Origin: Deinococcus radiopugnans ATCC 19172
Lineage (GTDB): Bacteria > Deinococcota > Deinococci > Deinococcales > Deinococcaceae
DNA: 64,000 bases
Direction: 5' to 3'
Assembly (NCBI RefSeq): GCF_006335125.1
Contig: NZ_VDMO01000009.1
Coordinates: 1 to 64,000, forward strand
Shown: positions 41,789-54,804 of the stretch, piece by piece
Numbering within the stretch: position 1 is the stretch's first letter
Layout: each line of letters opens with the position of its first letter
Translations under genes and position numbers: made by a program
The notes under the pieces: generated by a model
Databases searched by the model: none
What the model saw: only the letters and a program-made list of their open reading frames with translations
Told to the model about the DNA's origin: nothing

Positions 41789-43033
41789 ATGTTGCTTCCC
41801 GTCCTTCAAGCCGTGTCTCAGGTTGCTGCGAAAGAGAGTCCCACAGTGTTGAACCTCGCATTCGCCGATCAGCAGTTGAACACGGCACTCCGGCTGATGC
41901 AGGGGCAGATCGTGGGACTGAGGAGCGGCGTGCTGCCCCCCTGGAGCGTGTCATTGATCGCCCAGGGGGTGCATCCGGTCACCATTGCCGAGGCGCAACA
42001 GGTGGGCGGCAGCCTGCAGGGTGCGCTGGAATTCCTGCTGGACCGGGGGTACCTGGGGCGCGCGCAATTGGACGGGGTGGCGCAGGAGCGTGCACTTTCA
42101 GCCCTGCTGCCGCTGGCCTGGCAAACCAGCATGACCAGTTCAGCCCTCTGGGCCGACGCTCCATCCGAACTGCCGCTCAATAGCACGTCCACGCAGCAGA
42201 TCATCGAGACGGCTGAGCGCCACGCTGCCTTGCTGACCCGGGAGGAACGCGCGCTCAAGCCTTCTTCCCGCTTCAGCGCCAACCCCCTGTCGGTGTCAAC
42301 GATGGTGGGAAACGAGGACAAGGAGCGGGTGTATCACGCAGCGATGCGGGGACTGAGCCTGGGGGAAATGTCGCAGCGGCTGCCGCAGCGCTGGGACACC
42401 CTGACCCAGACGGTAAGCCGGCTGCTGCGCGAGGGGGCCTTGCGTCCGCAGAACGCCGCCGCCCCACGCGAGGTGGCCGACGCGTTGAAGGCTGGACAGG
42501 CCGCGCCGGATTTCTGTCTGCCGGATCTGGCCGGGGGAGAACTGCGCCTGAGCGCTCTGCGCGGTCAGCCGGTGTGGCTGGTCTTTAACCGCCAGAGCAC
42601 CTGCGCCATGTGCAATCCTCATCACGCCAAGATCATCGCCATGCATGAACTGCTGCGTGCGCGCGGCGTACAGATCGTCTCGGTGTGGGGCAGCCCGCTG
42701 GAAGACCTGTCGAGCGGCATCGGCAGACAGCGCCCGCCGTACCCGGTGCTGGCCGATCCGAACGACGAGACCTATGACCGGTATGGCCTGCGCATGAGCC
42801 TTAAGGGCACTCTGGATCCCCGCAACCTGTCGACGATGATTCAGGGTTTCCGCATGATGGGCGCCAGCGCCCTCAAGGACGACGGCGAACTGCTGCGGAT
42901 GCCCGCCGAATTTCTGATCGGCGCTGACGGCGTGATCGAGACCGCGCACTACAACAGTTACGGCAGTGACTGGCTGCCCATGGAACGGGTGCTGTCCTGG
43001 GCTGACCAGCAGACGGTTCCTGACCGTCACTAA
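41789..43033 (+). CDS. Fusion of a regulatory-like N-terminal region with a peroxiredoxin-like domain
   Basis: The 414-residue protein has three parts. Residues 15-115 resemble DUF4388/PATAN-like modules common in Deinococcus (VLNLAFADQQLNTALRLMQG); this match is weak. Residues about 175-222 look like a helix-turn-helix (LGEMSQRLPQRWDTLTQTVS). Residues 230-410 form an AhpC/TSA-like domain: GQAAPDFCLPDLAGGELRL and STCAMCNPHHAKI, with Cys272-x-x-Cys275. The CxxC suggests a thiol-disulphide function. TACAGT at 41777-41782, 6 nt before ATG, suggests a leaderless start. Confidence 0.7.
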   Translation: MLLPVLQAVSQVAAKESPTVLNLAFADQQLNTALRLMQGQIVGLRSGVLPPWSVSLIAQGVHPVTIAEAQQVGGSLQGALEFLLDRGYLGRAQLDGVAQERALSALLPLAWQTSMTSSALWADAPSELPLNSTSTQQIIETAERHAALLTREERALKPSSRFSANPLSVSTMVGNEDKERVYHAAMRGLSLGEMSQRLPQRWDTLTQTVSRLLREGALRPQNAAAPREVADALKAGQAAPDFCLPDLAGGELRLSALRGQPVWLVFNRQSTCAMCNPHHAKIIAMHELLRARGVQIVSVWGSPLEDLSSGIGRQRPPYPVLADPNDETYDRYGLRMSLKGTLDPRNLSTMIQGFRMMGASALKDDGELLRMPAEFLIGADGVIETAHYNSYGSDWLPMERVLSWADQQTVPDRH

Positions 43034-43036
43034 TCC

Positions 43037-43768
43037 TTAATCCTGCCGCGTCAGCGTCAGCCGCGCTCCCACCAGCCGGAAGCCGGCCCGCTGCACGTTG
43101 CGTTCGCTGCCACTGCCCGGCGTCACGAACACGCTGGCGAGGTCCGCTCCGGCCCCTGAGGCGGCCTGCAGGCGGTGGGCCAGCAACGCGGTCTGGAGTC
43201 CTCGCGCACGAAACTCAGGGAACGTGGCCGTGCCGTGAAAGGCGGCGACGTCCCCGGTGACGCTTAGGGCGGCGGTGGCGGCGGGCATGCCGTTCATCTC
43301 CGCCACAAACAGCCGCGTTCCCGGCGCGTGCGCCACCACCGACATGATTTCTTCCGCCCCTGGCCCGAACCCCCGCGCGGCCAGGGCGGCCCAGGCGCCG
43401 GCCTCCTCCGCGCGAATCTGAATCGGAGGTTGCTCGGGTAGATTCGCCAGATCGTGAACATAGGCGTGCAGGACATACTCCAGCCCATACCCCCGTTCTC
43501 GGAGAAGTGACAACACCGGAGCGGCAAAGGCCGAGAGCAGGTGCAGCGTGGCGGGCTGCCGGTACCGGACGCTGAACGCCTCGAACGCCTCCAGGTCGGC
43601 GGCGGTGAAGGGGTGCGTGCCGTCGTGCCACGCCGTGTCCACCGGCAGATTCGGCCCGGCGTGGACGGCCACCAGCGGGCCGAACTGCGCCACCTCGCCT
43701 GTTCGCCCATAGCGGGCGTGCGCCGTGGCTTCCGCGTGGGCCAGCCGGGTCAAGACATCCGTGTTCAC
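43037..43768 (-). CDS. GNAT family N-acetyltransferase
   Basis: The 243-residue protein has a C-terminal GNAT domain: [21 protein letters not shown], then the acetyl-CoA loop [20 protein letters not shown] (R-x-x-G-x-Q/A type) and [17 protein letters not shown]. The N-terminal half is a degenerate GNAT-like lobe. Substrate unknown. Start is GTG; TACGCT at 43775-43780 lies 6 nt upstream. Divergent from the CobA-HemD gene. Confidence 0.88.
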   Translation of the reverse strand: MNTDVLTRLAHAEATAHARYGRTGEVAQFGPLVAVHAGPNLPVDTAWHDGTHPFTAADLEAFEAFSVRYRQPATLHLLSAFAAPVLSLLRERGYGLEYVLHAYVHDLANLPEQPPIQIRAEEAGAWAALAARGFGPGAEEIMSVVAHAPGTRLFVAEMNGMPAATAALSVTGDVAAFHGTATFPEFRARGLQTALLAHRLQAASGAGADLASVFVTPGSGSERNVQRAGFRLVGARLTLTRQD

Positions 43769-43824
43769 CCCGCCAGCGTAGCGCCCCGCATTTGTCCCCG
43801 CCCCGGCCCGCTAGCTTAAGCAAT

Positions 43825-45348
43825 ATGACTCAGGCTTCCACCACTTCCCGCGCTTTCGTCTCCCTGATCGGGGCCGGGCCGGGCGATCCCGGCCTGCTCA
43901 CCCTGCGCGGCCAGCATGCCCTTCAGCACGCCGACGTGGTGCTGTTCGACTACCTCGCCAACCCTGAGCTGCTGCGCTGGTGCCCGGACGCCCGCACCGT
44001 GTACGTGGGCAAAAAAGGATTCAGCGAGTACATCACCCAGGAGCAGATCAACGCGCTGATCGTGCAGACGGCGCAGGAGAACGGCGGCCAGCGCGTGGCG
44101 CGTCTTAAGGGCGGCGACGTGTTCGTTTTTGGGCGCGGCGGCGAGGAGGCCGAGGCCTGCGCGGAGGCCGGGATTCCCTTCGAGATCGTCCCTGGCGTGA
44201 CCAGCGCCATCGCCGCCCCGGCCTACGCCGGCATTCCCGTCACGCACCGCAGCGTGGCCCGCTCGTTCGCCGTGCTGACCGGCAACACCCGCGAGGGCGG
44301 CGCACAGTACGAGCGGCTGTCGGGCGTGGACACCCTGCTGCTTCTGATGGGCGTGCGGAATCTGGACAGCATCGCTGCCGAGCTGATCGCCGCCGGACGT
44401 GATCCGCAGACCCCCGCCGCCACCGTGCAGTGGGGCACCACCCACCAGCAGCGCGTGGCGACGGGCACGCTGGAGACCATCGCCCAGGCGGTCAGGGAGG
44501 CTGGCCTGGAAGCCCCCGCCGTGACCGTGGTGGGCGAGGTGGTCAAGCTGCGGGACACCCTGCGCTGGTTCGACAATATGCCGGGCTTCGGCGGCCCCCT
44601 GAGCGGCAAAACGGTGGCGGTGACCCGCACCCGTGATGGGGCCAGCGCCCTGAGTGACGTGCTGCGGGCGCGCGGCGCGGACGTGCTGGAGGTGCCGCTG
44701 ATCCGCTTCGAGGCGGCCTCCGATGGGGGAGAGGCGGCCCTGGGCGCCCTGCGGGACGGCGCGGGGTGGCTGCTGCTGACCAGCAATCAGGCGGTCACGG
44801 CACTGTTCGCGCTGCTGGACACGGCGGGGCTGGACGCCCGCGCCCTGGCTCACCTGAATATCGCTGCCGTCGGCCCCAGCACCGCGCGCAGTCTGGCCGA
44901 ACGCGGCGTGCGCGCCGACTTTGTGCCGTCCACCCCCGGCGCCCGTCATCTGGCCGCCGAACTGCCTTTACAGCCGGGCGAAGCGGCCCTGCACCTGACC
45001 TCCCAGCTGGCCGAGGACGAGTTGCAAAAGGGCCTGGAGGCGCGCGGCATCGTCTATACGCGGGCCGAGCTGTACCGCACCGAGGCCGCTGCGCCCGACC
45101 TGAACAAGCTGGAGCGCCTGAAGAACGCCGCCGTTATCACCCTGGCCTCGGGCAGCGCGGCGCGCCATCTGGCGGCCCTGGCCGACGCGGACTTCAATCC
45201 GCTGAACATGCCTGTGGCCGCCATGGGACCGCAGACCGCCGACGCCGCCCGCGACGCCGGGTTCACCCGCGTGACGGTGGCCGAGACCGCCAGTCTGGAC
45301 GCTCTGGCCGACGCGGCGGAACGGGCGGTGGTGGACGCCGCAGGCTAA
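43825..45348 (+). CDS. Uroporphyrinogen-III C-methyltransferase/uroporphyrinogen-III synthase fusion
   Basis: The 507-residue protein fuses two tetrapyrrole enzymes. Residues 1-250 are a SUMT (CobA/CysG-C) methyltransferase: [37 protein letters not shown] and [13 protein letters not shown]. Residues 255-505 are a HemD-type synthase: [20 protein letters not shown] and [14 protein letters not shown]. Together they make uroporphyrinogen III and precorrin-2, the branch to siroheme and cobalamin. There is no CysG dehydrogenase/ferrochelatase part. TAGCTT lies 7 nt before the ATG; the upstream ATG is not used. Confidence 0.92.
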   Translation: MTQASTTSRAFVSLIGAGPGDPGLLTLRGQHALQHADVVLFDYLANPELLRWCPDARTVYVGKKGFSEYITQEQINALIVQTAQENGGQRVARLKGGDVFVFGRGGEEAEACAEAGIPFEIVPGVTSAIAAPAYAGIPVTHRSVARSFAVLTGNTREGGAQYERLSGVDTLLLLMGVRNLDSIAAELIAAGRDPQTPAATVQWGTTHQQRVATGTLETIAQAVREAGLEAPAVTVVGEVVKLRDTLRWFDNMPGFGGPLSGKTVAVTRTRDGASALSDVLRARGADVLEVPLIRFEAASDGGEAALGALRDGAGWLLLTSNQAVTALFALLDTAGLDARALAHLNIAAVGPSTARSLAERGVRADFVPSTPGARHLAAELPLQPGEAALHLTSQLAEDELQKGLEARGIVYTRAELYRTEAAAPDLNKLERLKNAAVITLASGSAARHLAALADADFNPLNMPVAAMGPQTADAARDAGFTRVTVAETASLDALADAAERAVVDAAG

Positions 45349-45396
45349 GCGCCCAGTTGCTTCCGAGGTTCATCTCGCCCAAACGCTCTGCCGTGC

Positions 45397-45402
45397 TATA
45401 CT
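45397..45402 (+). promoter_or_regulatory. -10 box of rpmF
   Basis: TATACT gives a transcription start near 45409 and a leader of about 97 nt before the L32 start. A -35 hexamer is not obvious. No known leader motif is recognised. Confidence 0.5.
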
Positions 45403-45505
45403 CCCGCCTGTTGTCTCGCCCGCTGCTTTAGGCCTGTCCCTGAGCGCAAGATGGCGGGCAGAATGCGTCCTGGCGAGAAACGCCCGGCAAGAGGAGAATC
45501 ACGAC

Positions 45506-45688
<183 letters not shown>

Positions 45689-45707
45689 GCGCGCCCTGTT
45701 CGAGAAG

Positions 45708-45732
45708 AGGCTCCCCGCGTGGGAGCTTTTTT
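45708..45732 (+). terminator. Intrinsic terminator of rpmF
   Basis: GCTCCC (45710-45715) pairs with GGGAGC (45721-45726), loop CGCGT, extended by a G-T and an A-T pair. A run of six T follows. Confidence 0.85.
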
Positions 45733-45786
45733 CATTTCCCCCTTAATCTCCCGGCTCTTCGTGGGCGGCGCGTTATTCTCCCCGCT

Positions 45787-47022
<1,236 letters not shown>

Positions 47023-47038
47023 AAAGTTGATGGGTCAG

Positions 47039-47084
47039 GGTTGATGGGAGATGGTCAAGAGCTGTTTTCCATCTACCATCAACC
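47039..47084. terminator. Hairpin between convergent M29 peptidase and carbonic anhydrase genes
   Basis: Arms 47039-47054 (GGTTGATGGGAGATGG) and 47069-47084 (CCATCTACCATCAACC) give 15 of 16 pairs with a 14-nt loop ending TTTT. It lies between two convergent stops and probably ends both transcripts. A related string, CCATCTCTTGCCATCAAC, occurs at 34421-34438. Confidence 0.5.
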
Positions 47085-47094
47085 ATCCACCCAG

Positions 47095-47835
47095 TTACGG
47101 CTGCAAATCCGCGTCGTCGATCAGGAAGTCCACCGCACCGCTGCCGATTTCGTAGTAGCCGCCGATCACCTGAATCTGGCCCCGGCCCTCGGCGGCCTGA
47201 ATGACCGACTCCTGACGCAGGGCGTGCACCTGGTGGCGCACGTTGTTCAGCACCGCCTCGCGCATGCGGGCCTTCTTGTCGCGGATGCGCGGCAGCCCCT
47301 CCAGGCTGGGAGAGATCCGCTGGATGATGGCCTGCAGGTTGGCCGGCTCCTGCGCCAGCTGCTCGGGCGGCAGCAGGGCGGCGGCCACCGCGCCGCAGGA
47401 CTCGTGGCCCATCACCATCACCAGATGCACGTCCAGGTGCTCGATGGCGTATTCCAGCGTGCCCAGTTCGCTCTCGCCCACCACGTTGCCCGCCACCCGC
47501 ACCACGAACAGGTCACCCAGGCCCACGTCGAACACCAGCTCCACCGGCACGCGGCTGTCGCTGCACGCCAGGATCGCGGCGTAGGGCGTCTGGCCCATGA
47601 TCTGCGCCCGGCGCTCGTTGACGTCCAGCTCGGGCCGTCCGCTCTTGCCGCTGAAGAAGCGGGCGTTGCCGTCTTTCAGGGCCTCGATGGCCCCGGCAGG
47701 CGTCTGGATCTCGGTGTGGTGGCGCAGGGCCGCGATGTCCGCCATGCTGGCGCCCCGGCGGATGGCGTCCAGGATGCGCCGTTCCAGCTGGGCGGTGGAC
47801 GGCTCGGTGGTCTGCGGAACAGGTGAATCGGTCAT
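47095..47835 (-). CDS. Beta-carbonic anhydrase
   Basis: The 246-residue zinc enzyme interconverts CO2 and bicarbonate. Zinc ligands are in ACSDSRVP and GHESCGA (HxxC), and VRVAGNVV supports the family. An N-terminal helix region (1-45) precedes the core. TAAGAT at 47844-47849, 8 nt before this ATG, supports the start; the frame stays open much further up over the divergent gene, but that part is antisense shadow. Confidence 0.93.
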   Translation of the reverse strand: MTDSPVPQTTEPSTAQLERRILDAIRRGASMADIAALRHHTEIQTPAGAIEALKDGNARFFSGKSGRPELDVNERRAQIMGQTPYAAILACSDSRVPVELVFDVGLGDLFVVRVAGNVVGESELGTLEYAIEHLDVHLVMVMGHESCGAVAAALLPPEQLAQEPANLQAIIQRISPSLEGLPRIRDKKARMREAVLNNVRHQVHALRQESVIQAAEGRGQIQVIGGYYEIGSGAVDFLIDDADLQP

Positions 47836-47868
47836 CGCCCCTGATCTTATCCGCTCTATTCTCTGGGC

Positions 47869-48255
47869 ATGACCGATCCGTCTGGAGAGCTGCCCCATCA
47901 GGAACCGGGCCTGGAGGAGTTGCTCGAACGCTACGCCATGCTGCGCGACACCATTCAGGGCCTGGAGGCCGAGCGTGAGGCGCTGGGCGCGCAGCTCAAG
48001 GCGGCCCTCGCCAGCGGCGAACGCGCCGAGACAGAGCTGTACCGCGCCGTGTTGAAGGTCTCGCGCCGCGTCGAGTACCCGCTGGAGCGCTTCCGCGAGG
48101 TTTTCGGTGACGCTGCCGCGCTGGAGGTGGCCACCGTGGACCGTAAGAAGGCCGATGCCCTGGCCGGGGCCGGTGATCTGGACCCGGAGCGCCTGCGCGA
48201 ACTGGGTGTGGTGCGCGAGATTCAGGTGCTGACCCTGCAACCCAAGACCCGCTGA
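47869..48255 (+). CDS. Hypothetical protein with N-terminal coiled coil
   Basis: The 128-residue protein has a helical, coiled-coil-like segment (residues 10-60, [20 protein letters not shown] and on). A charged C-terminal region ends [16 protein letters not shown] recognise no family. It is divergent from the carbonic anhydrase gene, 33 bp apart. TATTCT lies 6 nt before the ATG. Confidence 0.75.
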   Translation: MTDPSGELPHQEPGLEELLERYAMLRDTIQGLEAEREALGAQLKAALASGERAETELYRAVLKVSRRVEYPLERFREVFGDAAALEVATVDRKKADALAGAGDLDPERLRELGVVREIQVLTLQPKTR

Positions 48256-48373
48256 GGCGGGGCAGCGCCCGTGCGCGAAGCGGCTTGCGTGATCCTTCAT
48301 CTGTGCCCTGCTTTGCAGCCGGGTGTTGGCCGGCCTATGGTCTTGGCCCCGGCGCAGGCGTACCCTGACCCGC

Positions 48374-49780
<1,407 letters not shown>

Positions 49781-50152
49781 ATCCAGGCGTGGCCATTCCA
49801 GTCAGGTCTGATTGAACTCAGATTTCACGTTTTGGTAACGCCCGGCGGGGAGAATGGGGGACAAGCATCAATGCTGTCCGCTCTCCCTCGCCGCCGAATT
49901 GATGAGCCGTGCGCCTTGCCCGCACAGGCCGCATTTCTTCGCGAGAGGCAAGAGTGAGCACCGTATAGTGCCGTTGCCGCTGCCCCATCGGAAGAGGAAA
50001 GGAGCGGTTTCGATCCTGATCGGTCTGACTGAAGTCGGTGGAAGAGATGCAGTTTTCATGAAGCACAGTCCAATGAAAATGCATGTTAGGATACCAACCG
50101 CAGTCCAATTCCCTTCGCCCCTCGCACTTTATTCTTAAAGGTAGGCTTAACT
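49781..50152. other. Intergenic region with a hairpin and a promoter, no gene seen
   Basis: These 372 bp are less GC-rich than their surroundings. A hairpin pairs 50047-50059 with 50073-50084 (12 pairs, one bulged G). A TATTCT box lies at about 50129-50134 and would start the Big2 lipoprotein mRNA with a very short leader. I see no coding region or link to the structured repeats. Confidence 0.45.
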
Positions 50153-51088
50153 ATGTTTAACTTTTCTTCTGTCCGCCGCCCCGCCACCATCGCCCTGGCC
50201 CTGACCGCTTCTATCGCCATCGTGGCTTGTAACCCGGCGCCCACGCCTAAGCCAGCAGCCACCGTGACTGCGGTCACTGTTACGGCGACACCTGCCACCA
50301 TCAAGGTTGGCGGAACCACCACGGTCAAGCCAGTGGCTACCGGGACCAACACCCCTGCTCAGACCTTTACGTTCAAGAGCAGCAATGATGCAGTGGCTTC
50401 TGTGAGCACTGCTGGCGTGGTGACCGGTAAGTCGGTGGGCACGGCTGACATCACCGCCACCTCCACTGTGAACACTACGAAGTCCGCCACAATCAAAATT
50501 ACTGTTGAGCCCGCCGATACGAACCCTGGCACCCGCCCAACGGTCAAGATCAACTTCGCGCCTGCCACTTCTCCGGTGGCCGGTTACGAGACCAACTCTG
50601 GCGCTGCCTACACCGCCGCCAGCATGACCGGCTGGATCACAGAAGAGAGCGTTGGATCAGCGACCCCTGTTCCTCTGGATATGTCTGACAACGTCCGTCC
50701 CACCTCTGGGGTTGTGGCTGCGCCCGGAGCGGAGCCCGCCCAGCTTACCCAGATCAACATGCAGTGCGGCTCACCCACTTCGGGCAACACGTGCTTCACG
50801 GGCACTAAGACTGCTGGCGCCTTCGAGTACAAGATGGCTGACGGCAAGTACAAAGTGACCGTCAGCGTGGGTGACGCAAGTGCTAGCACAAACGCGAACA
50901 ATACGAACAGCGAGCACACCATCAACGTTGAAGGCGTGAACCTGATCAACAAGTTCATTCCCACTCAGACCAACTTGTTCCAGAAGGCCACCAAGGAAGT
51001 CACCGTCACCGGCGGCGTGATGACCCTTGACGCCAAGGGTGGCAAGAACACCAAGATCAACTACATCATCCTCGAGCCGGTGAACTAA
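50153..51088 (+). CDS. Surface lipoprotein with Big2 and malectin/CBM-like domains
   Basis: The 311-residue protein has a lipoprotein signal (lipobox IVAC, Cys25). A Pro/Ala/Thr linker leads to a bacterial Ig-like Big2 domain (about 40-118: VTVTATPATIKVGGTTTV, SSNDAVASVSTAGVVTGKS). Residues about 130-310 look like a malectin-type carbohydrate-binding domain (KINFAPATSPVAGYETNSGA, DGKYKVTVSVGDAS). Codons ending in T are more common than in neighbours. It has its own promoter and terminator. The ligand is unknown. Confidence 0.8.
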   Translation: MFNFSSVRRPATIALALTASIAIVACNPAPTPKPAATVTAVTVTATPATIKVGGTTTVKPVATGTNTPAQTFTFKSSNDAVASVSTAGVVTGKSVGTADITATSTVNTTKSATIKITVEPADTNPGTRPTVKINFAPATSPVAGYETNSGAAYTAASMTGWITEESVGSATPVPLDMSDNVRPTSGVVAAPGAEPAQLTQINMQCGSPTSGNTCFTGTKTAGAFEYKMADGKYKVTVSVGDASASTNANNTNSEHTINVEGVNLINKFIPTQTNLFQKATKEVTVTGGVMTLDAKGGKNTKINYIILEPVN

Positions 51089-51123
51089 GTAACACTCCTG
51101 AGTCATTTACTGAATTGAAACAG

Positions 51124-51155
51124 GCGTCCCCCCATTGCGGGGGGCGTTTTCTTTT
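51124..51155 (+). terminator. Intrinsic terminator of the Big2 lipoprotein gene
   Basis: CGTCCCCCC pairs with GGGGGGCG, about 8 pairs including one T-G. TTTTCTTTT follows. It lies about 35 nt after the stop. Confidence 0.8.
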
Positions 51156-51170
51156 GCCTGCTCCAAGCGC

Positions 51171-53087
<1,917 letters not shown>

Positions 53088-53148
53088 GCCCTTTAGTATA
53101 CCTTGGCTTCGCCTATTGTCTGGTTTTTCTCGTAAACTGGGCGGCGAG

Positions 53149-54804
53149 ATGGTGAACACGCTTCCCGGTGGTTCTGTGGCCCCCCAGGGCACCCAGAGCA
53201 GGCGACCCCGGGGCCGAGGCCTTGCGGCGCTGGCCCTGTGGTTCGGCCTGGGTAGCCTGGGGGGCGCGCAGACACCGCCGCCTGCAGGAGCTTCCGCCTC
53301 CGGTGGGGGAGCGCCGCCCAGCCTGCTGAACGCGCAGGGCCGGGTGGAGATCAGTGGGCCGGGCGGCATCTGGCAGGCGCAGAGTGCCGCCACCGAGATC
53401 ACCACCCGGCTGCGGACAGGCACGGGCCGGGCGGTCTTGCGGGAAGGCCGGCAGGGGCAGTTGATCGTTGGAAGCGCGTCCGAGTTGCGGCGTTACCAGG
53501 ACGAGGCCGATCTGCTGTCGGGCCGGTTCTTTCTGCGGGGGCCGGTCGCCGTGCACGTTGCGGGCCATCATGTGGTGATGGACGGCCCAGGCCAGCTGCG
53601 GGTCGATCTGGGCCCCATCGAAAGGCGGGTCGCGGTGATCGCCGGACGTCTGCGTATTGCGCTGAGGGGCCAGACCGTCGAGGTGGGGGCGGGGCAGCAG
53701 GTGGCGCTGGACAGCGGCCGATTCAGCGCCTTTCGGGAGACTGACCCGTGGTACGCCGCGCAGTTCCGGGGGCTGGGCGCGGCCACCGTGGAGGCGGTGC
53801 GCGGTCCGGTCAGGCTGCTGGAACGCGGCAATACGCGGCTGGCGGGACTGGGGGATGATCTGACCGCCGGCACGGCGCTGAACACCGGAGCAGACGCCTG
53901 GGCCGAGATCGGCTTCAGCGGGGGCGGCTACCTGCGCCTGAATGCCCAGAGCGAACTGAAGGTGCTGAGCATCGAGCGCACCAGCGCGGGCCGTGAGGTG
54001 CTGTTGAAGCTGGAAAAGGGCACTGCCTGGAACGTGGTGGAAAAGGGCCAGGGCGGGTACCGCATCGACACGCCGGTGGTCAGTACAGCCGTGCGCGGCA
54101 CCGTGTTCCGGGTGGACGCCAGCGGCCTGGTCAAGGTGTTTGACGGTCAGGTGGCGCTGCCCGGTCAGGCGGCGGGACCGGGGGGTGCGGAAGGGGTGGT
54201 CGGGCAGGACCAGCAGCGCGGCGCCGGTGGCGGGCTGCTGCCGCTGCAGCTCGACGCCGTGGACCGCTTCAACATCGCGCAGGACGCGGCGCGGGCGCAG
54301 CCTCTGACGCTGGCGCTGGACCTGCCGGGCCGCAGCCTGCAGGAGCTGGCGCTTGCCGCCCGCAGCCTGCCCGACGCGCAGGTCACGCTGACCGTCGCCG
54401 GACAGACCCTTCCCCTGACGGGGGAGAACGGCACCTTTCGCCTGGAGCGTCTGAAGACGGCGCTGCCCGAGGGCCAGTACACCGTGACCGTCCGCGCCCA
54501 GCGCTACGGGCAGACGCTGACGCGCCGGCAGACCGTCACGGTGGACCGCACGCCCCCGCAGCTGGGGAACCTGTCGGTGACGCGCGTGGGTCGCCTCCTG
54601 ACCGTGAGCGGCGTGGTCACCGATGCCGGAGGTTCGCGCGTCGGCCTGACCCTGGAGGTGGGGGGGCAGCGGTACCGACGCTGGGTGGACCCCCGTACCG
54701 GTGGCCGCTTTTCCTGGTCGGTGCCGCTGCCTTCACCCGGCGCGTCGGCGCAGCTGACCCTGCAGGACAGCGCGGGCAACCGGAGCCATGCTCAGCTTCC
54801 CTGA
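53149..54804 (+). CDS. FecR domain secreted protein
   Basis: The 551-residue exported protein has a basic N-terminus and hydrophobic segment (about 24-40) as signal. FecR-type beta repeats follow: LRTGTGRAVLREGRQGQLIV and GPGQLRVDLGPIERRVAVIA, then LNTGADAWAEIGFSGGGYLR and TPVVSTAVRGTVFRVDASG. The C-terminal part (about 400-551) has Ig-like segments. It overlaps the CHASE2 gene by 17 bp, a pairing seen in many bacteria, where FecR proteins may serve the periplasmic CHASE2 sensor. Confidence 0.85.
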   Translation: MVNTLPGGSVAPQGTQSRRPRGRGLAALALWFGLGSLGGAQTPPPAGASASGGGAPPSLLNAQGRVEISGPGGIWQAQSAATEITTRLRTGTGRAVLREGRQGQLIVGSASELRRYQDEADLLSGRFFLRGPVAVHVAGHHVVMDGPGQLRVDLGPIERRVAVIAGRLRIALRGQTVEVGAGQQVALDSGRFSAFRETDPWYAAQFRGLGAATVEAVRGPVRLLERGNTRLAGLGDDLTAGTALNTGADAWAEIGFSGGGYLRLNAQSELKVLSIERTSAGREVLLKLEKGTAWNVVEKGQGGYRIDTPVVSTAVRGTVFRVDASGLVKVFDGQVALPGQAAGPGGAEGVVGQDQQRGAGGGLLPLQLDAVDRFNIAQDAARAQPLTLALDLPGRSLQELALAARSLPDAQVTLTVAGQTLPLTGENGTFRLERLKTALPEGQYTVTVRAQRYGQTLTRRQTVTVDRTPPQLGNLSVTRVGRLLTVSGVVTDAGGSRVGLTLEVGGQRYRRWVDPRTGGRFSWSVPLPSPGASAQLTLQDSAGNRSHAQLP

